Below are positions 9,684 through 19,110 of a stretch of DNA of 64,000 nucleotides, in pieces. Location of the stretch: the NCBI GenBank assembly GCA_963575745.1, contig CAUYUJ010014348.1:349581-413580 (forward strand). Direction: 5' to 3'. Source of the DNA: Prorocentrum cordatum (taxonomy: Eukaryota; Sar; Dinophyceae; Prorocentrales; Prorocentraceae). Each line of letters begins with the position of its first letter. Position 1 is the first letter of the stretch. The translations under genes and the position numbers were made by a program. Under the pieces are notes generated by a model. That model was not told where the DNA came from. It saw nothing but the letters and a program-made list of their open reading frames with translations, and did not search any database.

Positions 9684-11728
9684 GTCCGCACAATGTATTC
9701 CCAACTCGCGCTCTCGGACGCGACTTCCTCAACACGTATGCAGAGATCGCGCTCTCGCGTGGAACCTCCTCGCAATGTATTCAGACGCCGCGCCCTCGAC
9801 ACTCAAGAATGGCTCCCTTGCGGTGTCCTTCCTGACAACGTATTTGAACACCGCGCGATCGTTCGAGACTTCCTCCCGCTTCCTGCAGGAAACACGCTTC
9901 AGCAACCCGCCTGCCCGATCTGGCCGCCTGGGCCCGCCTGTCCAACCCACCTGTTAAGGTCTACCCGCACGATCCGCCCGTCGGGTTCTGCCGCATGCGT
10001 TCGGTTCCTAGCCCCCCTCCTGCTACTCTCTCGTGCTCCATTATGTTCCATCTTCTTCCCTCCCCCGGGGCCCTTTCTTTCCATCCGTCGTCTGCTCCCC
10101 TGCCTTAGGGGCTGCGCGAAATACACGCTGCAACTAAGGGAGATACAACCACAAGGGGAAACGATCGTAGACGAAGAGGACGGGCATCGAGGGTTCGGAA
10201 TAGACGTGTGGCGTGACACGCAGGCACATGTGAGAGCGAACAAACAGTCAATGATTGTTGTTGCTGCTGATGTGGTTGCTGGTGTCGCTGATGTTGATTG
10301 CTTAGCGTCGTTGATGTTGCTGCTGTTGGTGATGTTGCTATGGTTGTTCGTATTGTTTATATTGCTGGTGTTGTTGTTGCTGCTGTTGTTGCTGTTGTTG
10401 TGATTGCTGTCGCGTGTGGTTGCTATTGTTGCCGGATGTGTTAATATTGCTGATGTTGTGGTTGCTGGTGGTGTAGTTGGTGGTGGTGCTGCTGTTGTGG
10501 CTGTAGCTGTGTTTGCTGCTGTTGTTGATGCGGTTGTCGGTGTTGCTGTCATTGCTGTGGATGTTGTTGTTGCTGCTGCTGGTGTTGCTGACGAATGTTG
10601 TTGGTGGTGGTATTGTGTATGGTGTTGCTGTTGTTGGTGCGGGTGTTGATGGTATTAGTATTGCTGCTGTTGATGTTGCTGTTCTGGTTGATGCCATTGA
10701 TCGTGTTGTAAGTATGGCTGTTGGTGCTGATGATGTTACTGTTGCTGGTGCAGCTGTTGGTGATGCTCTTGATGTTGTTGGTGTTGTTCCTATTTTTGCT
10801 GTTGGTGTTACTGTTGCTGTTGTTGTTGGTGATGTGAATGTTGATGGTGTGGCTGTTGTTGTTGCTGCTGTTGTTGGTGTTGCTGGTGTTTGGTGCCATT
10901 GATGTTGTTGTTGGTTGCTGGTGTTGCTGCTGTCGCTGTTGTTGTTGATGTTGATGCTGTTGTTGTCGGTGTCGTTGTTGTTGCTGTTGTCGTAGCCGTT
11001 GCTGTTGCGGTTGATGGTGTTGTTGCTGCTGGTGTTGTTGTTGTTGTTGGTATTGGTGCTGTTGATGTTGTTGGTGCTGGCGTCGGATACTCGTTTCTAA
11101 AGAAGACGTATGGCTGATCACCGGACATGGTTCCGCGCGCTCTCGCTTCGACGCCAGTAACGTTTTCTCTGAAAGCGATAAACGTGGGCCACTGGAGGCC
11201 CAGCTACAACAACAACGTCTCCTGCTCGATTTTTCGTCACAATTTACCCCGAGACACCTTGGCCAGAGGCCCCCGAACTCAAGAACGGCGCTCTCGCTCG
11301 AGACTTCCTCGCGATTCAACTAAGTTGGCGGAGGCCCGGCCACGACGCCAAGGGCTCCTGTTCGATACTTCGTCACGATTCACGATTTACTCCGAGAGCC
11401 CCTGGCCAAGAAGGCCCCCGAACTCAGGAACGGCGCTCTCGCGCGAGACCGAAATTCAGACAAGTTGGTGGAGGCCCGGACGCGGCGACAACGGCTCCCG
11501 TTCGACATTTCGCAATAGGTATCTGGAGAGCCCGTGTCCATAGACGCCCCCGATCTCAGGAACGGCGCTCTCGCTCGAGGCATCTTCGCTCTTCAGTCAG
11601 TGGCCGACAAAAATGAGACTCCCCCCGAAAGGGGGTGCAATCGAAGACGAAGTGGGCGGGTATCGAGGGTTGGGGTATACAGAATGCCAGACACGCGTGC
11701 CAGTAAGAGCGACCAGTATTTAAATGAG

Positions 11729-11760
<32 letters not shown>

Positions 11761-12046
11761 TTGCTGCTGTTGTTGTGGCTGCTCTTGCTGTTGCTGGTGC
11801 TGGTGTTGCTGTTGTAATGGTCCGCTTCCCCCTCCCCCGCTCTCTTTCCCTCACTCCGCGCGCCGCCATGCCGATGGGTGGCTGCTCGCAGCCTGCGCTG
11901 CTGCCCCGGGCCTGGTCTTGCCGCACGCCGCCGCAGCGGCCGAGCAACTGGCTGGACACACCACGCCCGCTCCCGTCCCTGGTGGCGCACCGCCATATAT
12001 TTTTGGTTTTGGCGCTGTTCGCATCGCGCCCTGAACCAACTGGCAT
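9684..12046 (+). repeat. 2.37-kb tandem duplication, second copy
   Basis: Same order as 7310-9683: CTCTCGC unit, TTG tract at 10255-11090, second unit at 11090-11715, short TTG tract, and the GC-rich piece ending at TGGCAT (12046). The GC-rich piece continues past the duplication only here (12047 onward), so this copy holds the ancestral right flank. The left flank is ancestral at 7309. Confidence 0.9.
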
Positions 12047-12282
12047 CCCCAATATCCGTACTGCGCTCCGCCTCCGCCAGGCCCCGGCGCAGCAGCCGCC
12101 GCCTACCCCGCTGGCGGGGCCGGCCGCGCCACTCGCTCTGGGCGTGACCCGTCCTCCTGAGCGGCCCTCCATGTCTCCTCCCCTTTTCCTGCTTGTTGGC
12201 ACAATTTGCTTCAACGGTATCCCCGTTGTGATTGCTCTTTCGCCAGCGCAATTACTCTGCCTAGCTGGCGATGCAAAAAGGA
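12047..12282 (+). other. GC-rich, possibly coding tail
   Basis: In one plus frame, the sequence from about 11835 to 12160 reads as Ala/Pro-rich protein (for example HPQYPYCAPPPPGPGAAAAA near 12042-12101) with one stop at 12033-12035. It could be an exon or pseudogene scrap whose 5' part was swept into the duplication. No family is recognised. Confidence 0.3.
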
Positions 12283-12669
12283 ATTGCTGTTGCTGTTAAT
12301 GTTGTGGCTAATGTTGTACATGTCTGTGGCTGTTGCTAGTGCTGTTGTAACTGCTGCTGTTGTGGTTGTTGCTGTTGTTGTTGTGTTTGCTGTTGCTGTT
12401 GTGGTTACCGTTGCTGCTGCTGGTGATGATGTTGTCGATGGTAGTGCTGTTGTAATTGCTGCTGCTGTTGTTGTTGCTGTTGGTGTTGCTCTTGCTGTTG
12501 TTGTTGTTGCTGCTGTGGTTGTTGATGTTGCTGTGTTTGCTGTTGCTGTTGATGTAGCTGTTGTTATTGTCGCTGCTGTTGTTGCTGTTGGTGTTACTGT
12601 TGTTGTTGTCGATGGTGCTGCTGTTGCTGTTGTTGTTTTGATTGCTGTTGATGCTGGTGCTGTGGTAGT

Positions 12670-12701
<32 letters not shown>

Positions 12702-14148
12702 CTGTTGTTGGCGTTACTGTTGTTGTTGATGTTGTCAATACGGTTGCAATTGTGGATGCTGTTGCTGCTGCTGCTATTGTTGTTGCAATGGTTGTAGCTG
12801 TTATTGCTGTTGGTGTTGGCATTGCTAGTGTTGTTGTTGTTGCGACTGTAGTTGTTGTTGGTGTTGCTGTTGGTGTTGCTGATGTTGTTACTGCTGTTGC
12901 TGTTGCTGTTGTTATGGTTGGTGGATTGCTGTTGCTGTTGCTGTTGTGGTTACCGTTGCTGCTGCTGGTGATGATGTTGTCGATGGTGGTGCTGTTGTAA
13001 TTGCTGTTGTTGGTGCTGCTGCTGCGGTTGCTGCTGCTGCTGTTGCTGCTGCTCTTGTTGCTGTTGTTGTTGCTGCCCGTGTGGCTGTTGCTGTTGTTGC
13101 TGCGGGTGCTGTTGCTGTTGCTGTTGCTGTTATTGCTGCTGTTGCTGTTGGTGTTGCTGTTGCTGTTGGTGTTGCTGTTGCTGTTGCTGTTATTGCTGCT
13201 GTTGCTGTTGGTGTTGCTGTTGCTGTTGGTGTTGCTGTTGCTGTTGGTGTTGATGTTGCTGCTGCTGTTGCTCCTGTTGTCAATGTTGCTGTTGCTGCTG
13301 TTGGTCGAACTGCTGTTGTTGCTAGTGGTGTTGTCGTTGCTGGTGTTGGTGTGGTTGCTGTTGTTGCTGTTATTGTTACTGTTGTTGTTGGTATTGCGTG
13401 TTGTTACTGTTGTTGTTGGTGTTACGGTGGTTGCAGTTGTCACTGTTGTTGGTGTTGGTGTTGTGGGTGTTGTTGCTGTTGGTGTTGGCATTGCTATTGT
13501 TGTTGCGTTGATTGCTGTCGTTGTTGTGTGTGGTGTTGTTGCTGTTGGTGTTGTTGGTGTTCTTGGTGTTGTTGTTGGTGGTGTTGGTGCTGGTGTTGCT
13601 GTTGCTATTGTGGTTGCTGCTGCTGTTGGTGTTGCTGTTGTTGATGGTGATGCTGGTTGTGTTGATGCTATTGTTTGTGCTGCTATTGTTGTTGGTGATG
13701 CTGCTGATGTTGCTGTTGGTATCGTTGCTGATGGTGTTGCGGTTGTTGTTGCTGGTTCTGCCGTTAATGTTATTGTTATGGTTGCTGGTGGTGCTGCTAT
13801 TGTTATTCGTGTTGCAGTATGTTGTTCTTGCTGTTGTTATTGCTGGTGTCGATGCTGTTGTGGTTGATGCTGTTGTGGTTGATGATGTGGTTGTTATTGC
13901 TGTTGCTGTTGTTGACGTTGATGTTGTTGCCATTTCTGGTGTCGTCGCTGTTGCTATTGTTGTTGTTGTTGTTGCTGTCGTCGTTGTCATTGTTGCTGCT
14001 GGTATTGTTGTTGATGCCGCTGCTGTTGTTGTAGTTGCTGTTGTTGGTGTTGCTGTTGTTGTTGGTATTGTTGGTGAGGTTGTTCAGATTGTTGGTGCTG
14101 CTGTGGTGTGGTCGGTGTTGTGTTACTGCTACTGTTGTTGCTGTTGTT
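12283..14148 (+). repeat. 1.87-kb TTG/CTG/GTT trinucleotide tract
   Basis: Almost entirely TTG, CTG, GTT and GCT triplets with scattered substitutions. An internal duplication is visible: TGGTTACCGTTGCTGCTGCT occurs near 12400 and again near 12947. All three plus frames and the minus frames stay open for hundreds of codons (Val/Ala/Leu, Cys or Thr/Asn/Ser), which is an artefact of composition. It lies next to the same tract type inside the 2.37-kb units. Confidence 0.95.
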
Positions 14149-14155
14149 GCTGTGG

Positions 14156-14330
14156 GACAAAAAACACACTGTGGAAAAAAAAACACTGTGGGAAAAACAC
14201 ACACACTGTGGGAACAAAAACACACACTGTGGGGAAAACACACACAGCGTTTTGGAAAACACACACACAGTGGTTTTCTTTTGTGTGTGTGTGTGTGTTT
14301 TTTCCCACAGTGTGTGTTTTTTGTCGTTGG
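14156..14330. repeat. ACACACTGTGGGA tandem repeat with inverted end
   Basis: About six copies of an AAACACACACTGTGGGAA-like unit of 20-25 bp, each followed by A-runs. A reverse-complement copy closes it at 14290-14325 (TTTTTTCCCACAGTGTGTGT). The whole can fold back on itself. Function is unknown. Confidence 0.85.
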
Positions 14331-14518
14331 TGTTTCTGCTGCTGCTGTTGTCGTCCCTCCTGGCCGTGGCGGCCGGGGCGGCCCCACGCACGGCGGCCAG
14401 CGCACGGCGGCGAGGGCGCGCGGCCGCGCAAAGGATGCCATTGGCGCGCGTGGCCGCGCGGCCGGGCGCCGCCCCTGCGATGCGGCGGGGGTGGGGCGGG
14501 GGGCGAGGCGAAGCCAGG
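14331..14518 (+). other. GC-rich stretch, signal-peptide-like translation
   Basis: One plus frame reads a run of Leu followed by SSLLAVAAGAAPRTAASARR, like a secretory signal, then Arg/Ala-rich sequence. There is no nearby in-frame ATG, and the Leu run comes from CTG repeats, so it is probably chance. It could be a lost 5' exon. Confidence 0.15.
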
Positions 14519-14662
14519 ACCCCCCCTCCTCCTCCTCCTGCTCCTCCTCCTCCTCCTCCTGCTCCTCCTCCTCCTCCTCCTGCTCCTCCTGCTCCTCCTC
14601 ACTCCTCCTCCTCCTCCTCCCTCCTCCTCCTCCTCCCTCCTCCTCCTGCTCACTCCTCCTCC
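14519..14662. repeat. TCC/CTCCTC tract directly upstream of the DinoSL relic
   Basis: About 140 bases of TCC with GCT interruptions, ending two bases before the spliced-leader match. A similar tract closes the locus at 15869-16185. Confidence 0.9.
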
Positions 14663-14684
14663 TCCGTAGCCATTTTGGCTCAAG
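14663..14684 (+). other. Dinoflagellate spliced-leader (DinoSL) relic
   Basis: All 22 bases match the known DinoSL with T at the variable first position. It starts TCCGTAGCC and ends TTTTGGCTCAAG. In dinoflagellates this leader is added to nuclear mRNAs by trans-splicing and is not normally encoded at the head of genes. Its presence directly before a reading frame means that a processed mRNA was reverse-transcribed and inserted. It is not an SL RNA gene: an SL RNA gene has a GT donor after CAAG, but here CCTGCT follows. Confidence 0.95.
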
Positions 14685-15563
14685 CCTGCTTAGGGCGCCA
14701 GGCGGGCTGTTGCTGCCCCCCGCCGCGGCTCGGGCGATGGCGGCGGTCCTTCCCCTCCTCGGGGAGCAGGTGGCGTTGCTTGCGGGGCTGCTGGGGCTGC
14801 TGAAGGCGGCGGCGGCGGGCGGCAGGTGGCGGCCGCCGCTGTCGCTTCGGCCCTTCGCGTGGGCGCTTCTCTCCTCGCCCCGCGCCTGGCTTCCGAGGTG
14901 GACGAGGAGGTGGCGGCGAGGGAGCAGCTTGGAAGGCCCCACCTGACCGGGATGGTGCGGGCGGGCCACGAAGGCGTCGTGACTCGGCCCTCTGGGGCCA
15001 ATCGCGCCTTCCGCGGCTGCGCCCAACACGCCTATTTCGGCGCAGGGCCGCAGGCGGTGCCCACCACGGCCGGCGAGGCCCGGCGCCGGGCGCGTGGCCG
15101 CCGTCGTGGGGCTGGTGACGATGCAGCGTCGGCTCCCACCACGGACGACCTGGAGGACGATAAGGAGGAGCTGCAGGAGAGGGTCTCATTGCACCCTTGC
15201 GCTCAGCCGATGGGGGAGCTGATGAAGAAGGACTTCAATTGCGCCCCTGGATGCCAGGCCACCCTGGAGGTCAAGGCGGTGGGGTCGGCCATTGACGAGC
15301 TGGCTCTGGAAACACTCGGCTGTTCATGGGGGAGACCAAGCGCGACTCTGAGAAGCTCGTCGTGAAGGACTCCAGGGAGAAGCGAGCTGCCGCTGACCGT
15401 CAGCGCTGCCAAGCAGATGGTCCTGGGCACCGCGTGCGCCGTGATGATGCTGGAGTCCCAGCTGGCGGAGGCCCGATCCGCGCATGTGGCCGCCTGCGGG
15501 GAGGTCCTCGGCGCGGGCTTCGAGTCGCCGCAGCTGTTCGACAACGGGGAGGCTGGCCCGTGA
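14685..15563 (+). pseudogene. Retro-copied gene with DinoSL, frame-shifted
   Basis: An intronless, codon-biased reading frame starts at ATG 14737 after a 52-base leader and reads MAAVLPLLGEQVALLAGLLG. It continues in another frame from about 14815 (RPHLTGMVRAGHEG near 14930), shifts at about 15325 to the frame with MGETKRDSEKLVVKDSREK, and returns at about 15387 with LPLTVSAAKQMVLG, ending at TGA 15561-15563. That is roughly 275 codons with at least three frameshifts. The middle is acidic (TTDDLEDDKEELQE). No protein family is recognised. No poly(A) tail is visible. It lies between two TCC tracts. It was most likely derived from an expressed single-exon or spliced mRNA, and is now non-functional. 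Confidence 0.7.
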
Positions 15564-15868
15564 AGTTGGCTAAGTTTTGATGCTCGGGGAGCTGCCCGAG
15601 GAAACGGCCGAGTCCTGAGGGCTGCGGAGGCTCGTGTTCCTCCTGCGGCTCGCTTGGCTTCGGGGCGCGGAGACTCGTGTTCCTCATGCGCCCCCCCCGC
15701 TGCGGAGGCTCGTGTTCCTCCTGCAGCGGCAGCTTCGCGCCGCTGAGGCTCGTGTTCCTCCTGCGGCGCCGACGGCCCCGGGGTTGCGGAGGCTCGTGTT
15801 CCTCCTGCGGCCCCGGGGGTTTCTCCCGCGCGACTCCCCTGTCGCTTTGCATTTAGCCCATTTAGTCC
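15564..15868 (+). repeat. Five copies of a GAGGCTCGTGTTCCTCCTGC repeat
   Basis: The 20-base core recurs five times between about 15626 and 15810 with spacers of 20-25 bases differing in sequence. It follows the pseudogene stop and may be its 3' untranslated region or a separate minisatellite. Confidence 0.75.
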
Positions 15869-16185
15869 TCACTCCTCCTCCTCCTCCTGCTCCTCCTCCT
15901 CCTCAATCCTCCTCCTCCTTCTCCTCTCCTCCTCCTCCTCCCCCTCCTCCTCCTCCTCCTCCGCCTCCCCCTCTCCTCCTCCTCCCTCCTCCTCGTCCTC
16001 CTCCTCCTCCTCCTTCTCATCCGTTTTCCTCCTCCTCCTCCTCCTCCTCCTGCTCCTCCTCCTCCTCCTCCTCCTCCTCCTCCGTCTCCTCCTCCTCCTC
16101 CTGCTCCTCCGCCGTCTTCTGCTCCTCCTCCTCCGCCTCCTGCGCCTCATGCTCCTCCTCCTCCTCCTCGTCCTCCTCCCTTCTG
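15869..16185. repeat. TCC tract
   Basis: Over 300 bases of TCC/CTC triplets. It is the downstream partner of the tract at 14519-14662. Confidence 0.95.
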
Positions 16186-16196
16186 ATGCCCCGTCG

Positions 16197-16345
16197 CGCC
16201 CCGAAGCCGCGTCGAGTCTGTGACGACTCCGTGCCGGACTCGTCGAAATCGCGTCGACCCCACGTCGAATCCGCGTCGAATCAACGCCAAGTCCGCGCGT
16301 CGAGTGCGCCTCGAGCCCGCGTCGGGCACAAGAGGAGACACCAAT
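16197..16345. repeat. CGCGTCGA degenerate tandem repeat
   Basis: About ten imperfect copies of a 12- to 15-base unit around CGCGTCGAATC. A similar design with ATCGACGC lies at 33360-33480. Confidence 0.6.
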
Positions 16346-17027
16346 TCCGGGGACAGACGATAAGACGAAGCCAGTACGAGGACAAAATCGTAGGCTGATA
16401 AATCGAGGATCTCTGAGGTCAGGCGGCTCTGCAGGATGTCTCGGGCGCCGCGGCCTTCTCGGAGCGTTCCAAAACGCACTGAGAGCGTGCCGTAACGCTC
16501 TGGAACGGACTCATCCTCGTCCTAGCCCCGTGCGAAAAGGGGGGGAGTTCGCACGAGCGGCAGCCTGGTCCGTGCGGAGCGGGCATTGGATACGGCCGGA
16601 CCTAGGACATAATAACATCCTTCAAGAACATGAGACCCTCAGCTGGCCAAACTGAAGAGCATTCGAGGGTACCCTTCCACAGGATGCACAAGAACATCCA
16701 ACAATCAGGAAGAGCACTAAGGCACCCTCCCCGAACCGACCTCGATCTTTTACCTCGGTCCGGCCATAAGGATCCCTAGGATAAGGAGAAATCCAGGGTC
16801 CAGAAGCCGTTGGAGCTCCCATCGTGGGCTGGCCATGGACATCACTGCCGTCCTCATCGGGTAAGGAATCTTCCAGGGTCTGAAGCCTCATGGGCACACT
16901 CCTGAACGAACACCCCCACCGTGTCCACGCCCTCGCGGTTCGGGTGGATGGTTTTGGGGGGTGACCCCAATGGGGGGTGAAGAAATGGCCTCCCTCCCCA
17001 CTACGAGGGGTAGCGCTAGGGGGGGAC
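16346..17027. other. Unassigned sequence
   Basis: Mixed-composition DNA. A minus frame around 16740-16900 (LPDEDGSDVHGQPTMGAPTA) looks mildly protein-like but has no family match and no clear splice borders. CTCCTGAACGAACACCCCCACC near 16900 resembles the flank of the GGA tract at 2 kb. Confidence 0.25.
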
Positions 17028-17160
17028 TGGCATAGGGGGGGGGGGCACATCGACCTGGAATCGACGACACATCGCCGATGGATCGGCGATATGCCCCCGA
17101 TAGTGCATCCGCACGCTTGTGGGCAGGTCGGGGCTATCGGGCCTCCACAGATGGAATCAA
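17028..17160. mobile_element. TGCATCGACC palindromic element, partial copy
   Basis: A G-run followed by CATCGACCTGGAATCG and, further on, GGGCAGGTCGGGGCTATCGG. This matches the element at 45315-45478, but the right terminus is not preserved. Confidence 0.55.
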
Positions 17161-17760
17161 GCTGCAAATCTGGAACAACTTGATTTGTAGGGTGCGCGGC
17201 CCCAGAAACAAAGCCCACAGACCCAGGGAACCAAGTTGCGTGTTGTGTTAGCTGTTGATCTTTGTTTTTCGTTGTGCTTCCCGCATTGGCTGACTGTGCA
17301 GATACAACGGAAAACAGTTCCCACCTTTAGAAATCTAAGATGTTCATAGAACAGCATGGGGACGCCACTGATTTTCGATGTAAGGAATATTAAAGATGTG
17401 TTTCCGATCTTTGTTTTGGCTGTGCAGGCACAAGATAACAAAAAGGTCGGGAGTTGTTTAATCGAGCAAGTATCCCCTACATTAAAAGAAATGAAAGCAT
17501 CGGGATTTTCATGTGAAAACCATTGACCTGGAAACGTCGAACCTGGTGTTCCCTTTGCCTGCACATTCGAAACCAATGCGGGAAACACAAAAAACAAAAC
17601 GAACAAACAAACAACAACACAATACACATATATTTGTTCAGAGGCCCTTGGGCGTCGGTTCCGGAGCCGCCACACAAGGGAATCACATTGTAAAGTGTGC
17701 CACACATTCATTTCAATGGGTGAAGCCCCAGAACTGTGGAGACTCTAAGCAACGGCTCTT
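17161..17760. repeat. AT-richer foldback region
   Basis: The arms at about 17258-17310 (TTTTTCGTTGTGCTTCCCGC) and 17545-17605 are diverged reverse complements. A 184-codon minus frame runs through (17157-17711), but it crosses the inverted repeat and matches nothing, so it is treated as chance. A GT microsatellite follows at 17764-17782. Confidence 0.4.
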
Positions 17761-17782
17761 TGGGTGTGTGTGTGTGTGTGTG

Positions 17783-18309
17783 TCGCGAGAGCTTCAGGAG
17801 GTCTTTGAAAGAGGGATAGTACGTGCATGTTTGCCAGTGCAGGAGAGGCCGAAGAAGACAACCAAAAAACGCTTCGATGTTGCTGGTCGGGGATCACCGC
17901 TTCAGCGCGTGGCCATTTCAATCTAACTCGCGCGCTTGCATGTCGCAATTGCAAACGTTTGCCGCTGCAAACGAAGTTTTTTTTGATTTTTGGGAGAGGG
18001 GTCAATTATGCGCATGTTAGCCAATTTCGGGAACGCCTGAGCACGCTAAACTGAGATTCTGGTGAGACGCTTGGCGCAAAGCATGCCTCTTGCACCTGTG
18101 CATGTCAACAACACGTTTTGCATTTTTCGGCGACCAAAATTTTTGAGTTTTCGCCGTGTCCAATGTGCGGGTGCCGTTCGGGTCCCTTCATAATAAATTC
18201 CATGGGTCGCTTGGCGCAGATTGTCGTTCTTGCATTCGTATAAATCAATAATACAATCATCACTTTCCGGGAATGATTTGAAATGTACTGAAGCCGATTT
18301 GCGGGTGCC
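17783..18309. other. Unassigned sequence
   Basis: Moderate GC, no frame of note. Two loosely similar stretches of about 160 bp occur (GGTGAGACGCTTGGCGCA near 18061 and GGGTCGCTTGGCGCAGA near 18203), each followed by TTCGG and TTTGAA-type motifs. They are probably an old tandem duplication. Confidence 0.4.
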
Positions 18310-18535
18310 TTCGGGGCACCAGCTGAACTCGGACCCAACTGAACTCTAACCCAGCTGAACTCGGACCCAGGCTGAACTCGGACCCAGCTGAACTCGGACC
18401 CAGGCTGAACTCGGACCCAGCTCTCGGACCCAGAAAGCCCAGACCCAGCTGAGTTCGGATCCAGCTGAACTTGGTCCCAGCTCAACCCGGACCCAGCTGA
18501 ACTCTGACCCAGGCGAACTCAGACCGAGGCCCGCG
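18310..18535. repeat. CTGAACTCGGACCCAG minisatellite
   Basis: About 13 copies of a 16- to 18-base unit, CTGAACTCGGACCCAG(G). The minus-strand frame encoding WVRVQPGSEF repeats is only this array. Confidence 0.9.
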
Positions 18536-18559
18536 CTGCAGCGGGAACGCCTGGATCCG

Positions 18560-18737
18560 AATTCAGCCGGGTGGGCTGCTGCTGCTGCTGCTGCCGCTGC
18601 TGCTAGTGCTGCTTGTGCTCCTGGCGGTGCTGCTGCTGCTAGTGGTGCTGCTGCTGGTGACGGTGCTGCTTGTGCTGTTGCTGATGGCGGCAGTGCTGCT
18701 CGTGCTCCTGATGCGGCTCGTGCCTCTGATGGTAGGC
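18560..18737 (+). repeat. GCT/CTG tract
   Basis: Interrupted GCT and CTG triplets, directly before the leader-like segment at 18738. Confidence 0.85.
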
Positions 18738-18979
18738 GTTCGCAGATTGGCTCAAGCAAAGCAAGGCTGCTTCCACACTCAAGGTTGCACGTCTCGCTCC
18801 TCTACTTTGGGTAGCATGCTTGTTCTGAGATGTTGCCTCCTGAGGTGCAGCTCTCTTCCCGATCGGGTGTGTCTTTTGTCGCGAGGCTGGCGCGTCGGGA
18901 AATTCAATTGTGTATCGATGAGGGGATGGTCGGGACGTTGACGAGGATGGTCCTTTCGCCTTGCGACAATAAAAAAAAA
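18738..18979 (+). pseudogene. Possible short retro-copied mRNA
   Basis: GATTGGCTCAAG at 18745-18756 matches the 3' end of DinoSL; over 21 bases about 15 agree. It is followed by unique sequence with a plus frame from about 18830 (PEVQLSSRSGVSFVARLARR) and ends in a run of ten A at 18970-18979. Leader-like start and A-run end together suggest a short processed insertion. No target duplication was found, so this is tentative. Confidence 0.35.
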
Positions 18980-18999
18980 ACACAGATCTTAGGAACCAC

Positions 19000-19034
19000 C
19001 TCTAGAATACATATATGTATGTATATATATACAA

Positions 19035-19068
<34 letters not shown>

Positions 19069-19110
19069 TAGAACCATCTCGCGCTTCGCGCGCTCAAGTT
19101 CTAGCTAGGC
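19000..19110. repeat. TA microsatellite and hairpin
   Basis: ATACATATATG and a TA run to 19068, followed by a compact hairpin at 19069-19104 (CTAGAAC with GTTCTAG, and inner CGCGC with GCGCG). Similar TA tracts sit near 27660, 28195, 30000, 44910 and 46185. Confidence 0.8.

Noticed and set aside
12206-14669. Very long open frames over the TTG/CTG tract (up to 426 codons)
   Set aside because: They translate to Val/Ala/Leu, Cys or Thr/Asn repeats in all frames and both strands; a triplet repeat lacking stop codons, not a gene.
14663-14684. A genuine SL RNA gene
   Set aside because: The leader is followed by CCTGCT instead of a GT donor, and a reading frame follows.
17157-17711. A 184-codon minus frame with a hydrophobic N-terminal run
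   Set aside because: It spans a diverged inverted repeat, has no family resemblance and lies in AT-richer sequence with no splice or leader context.
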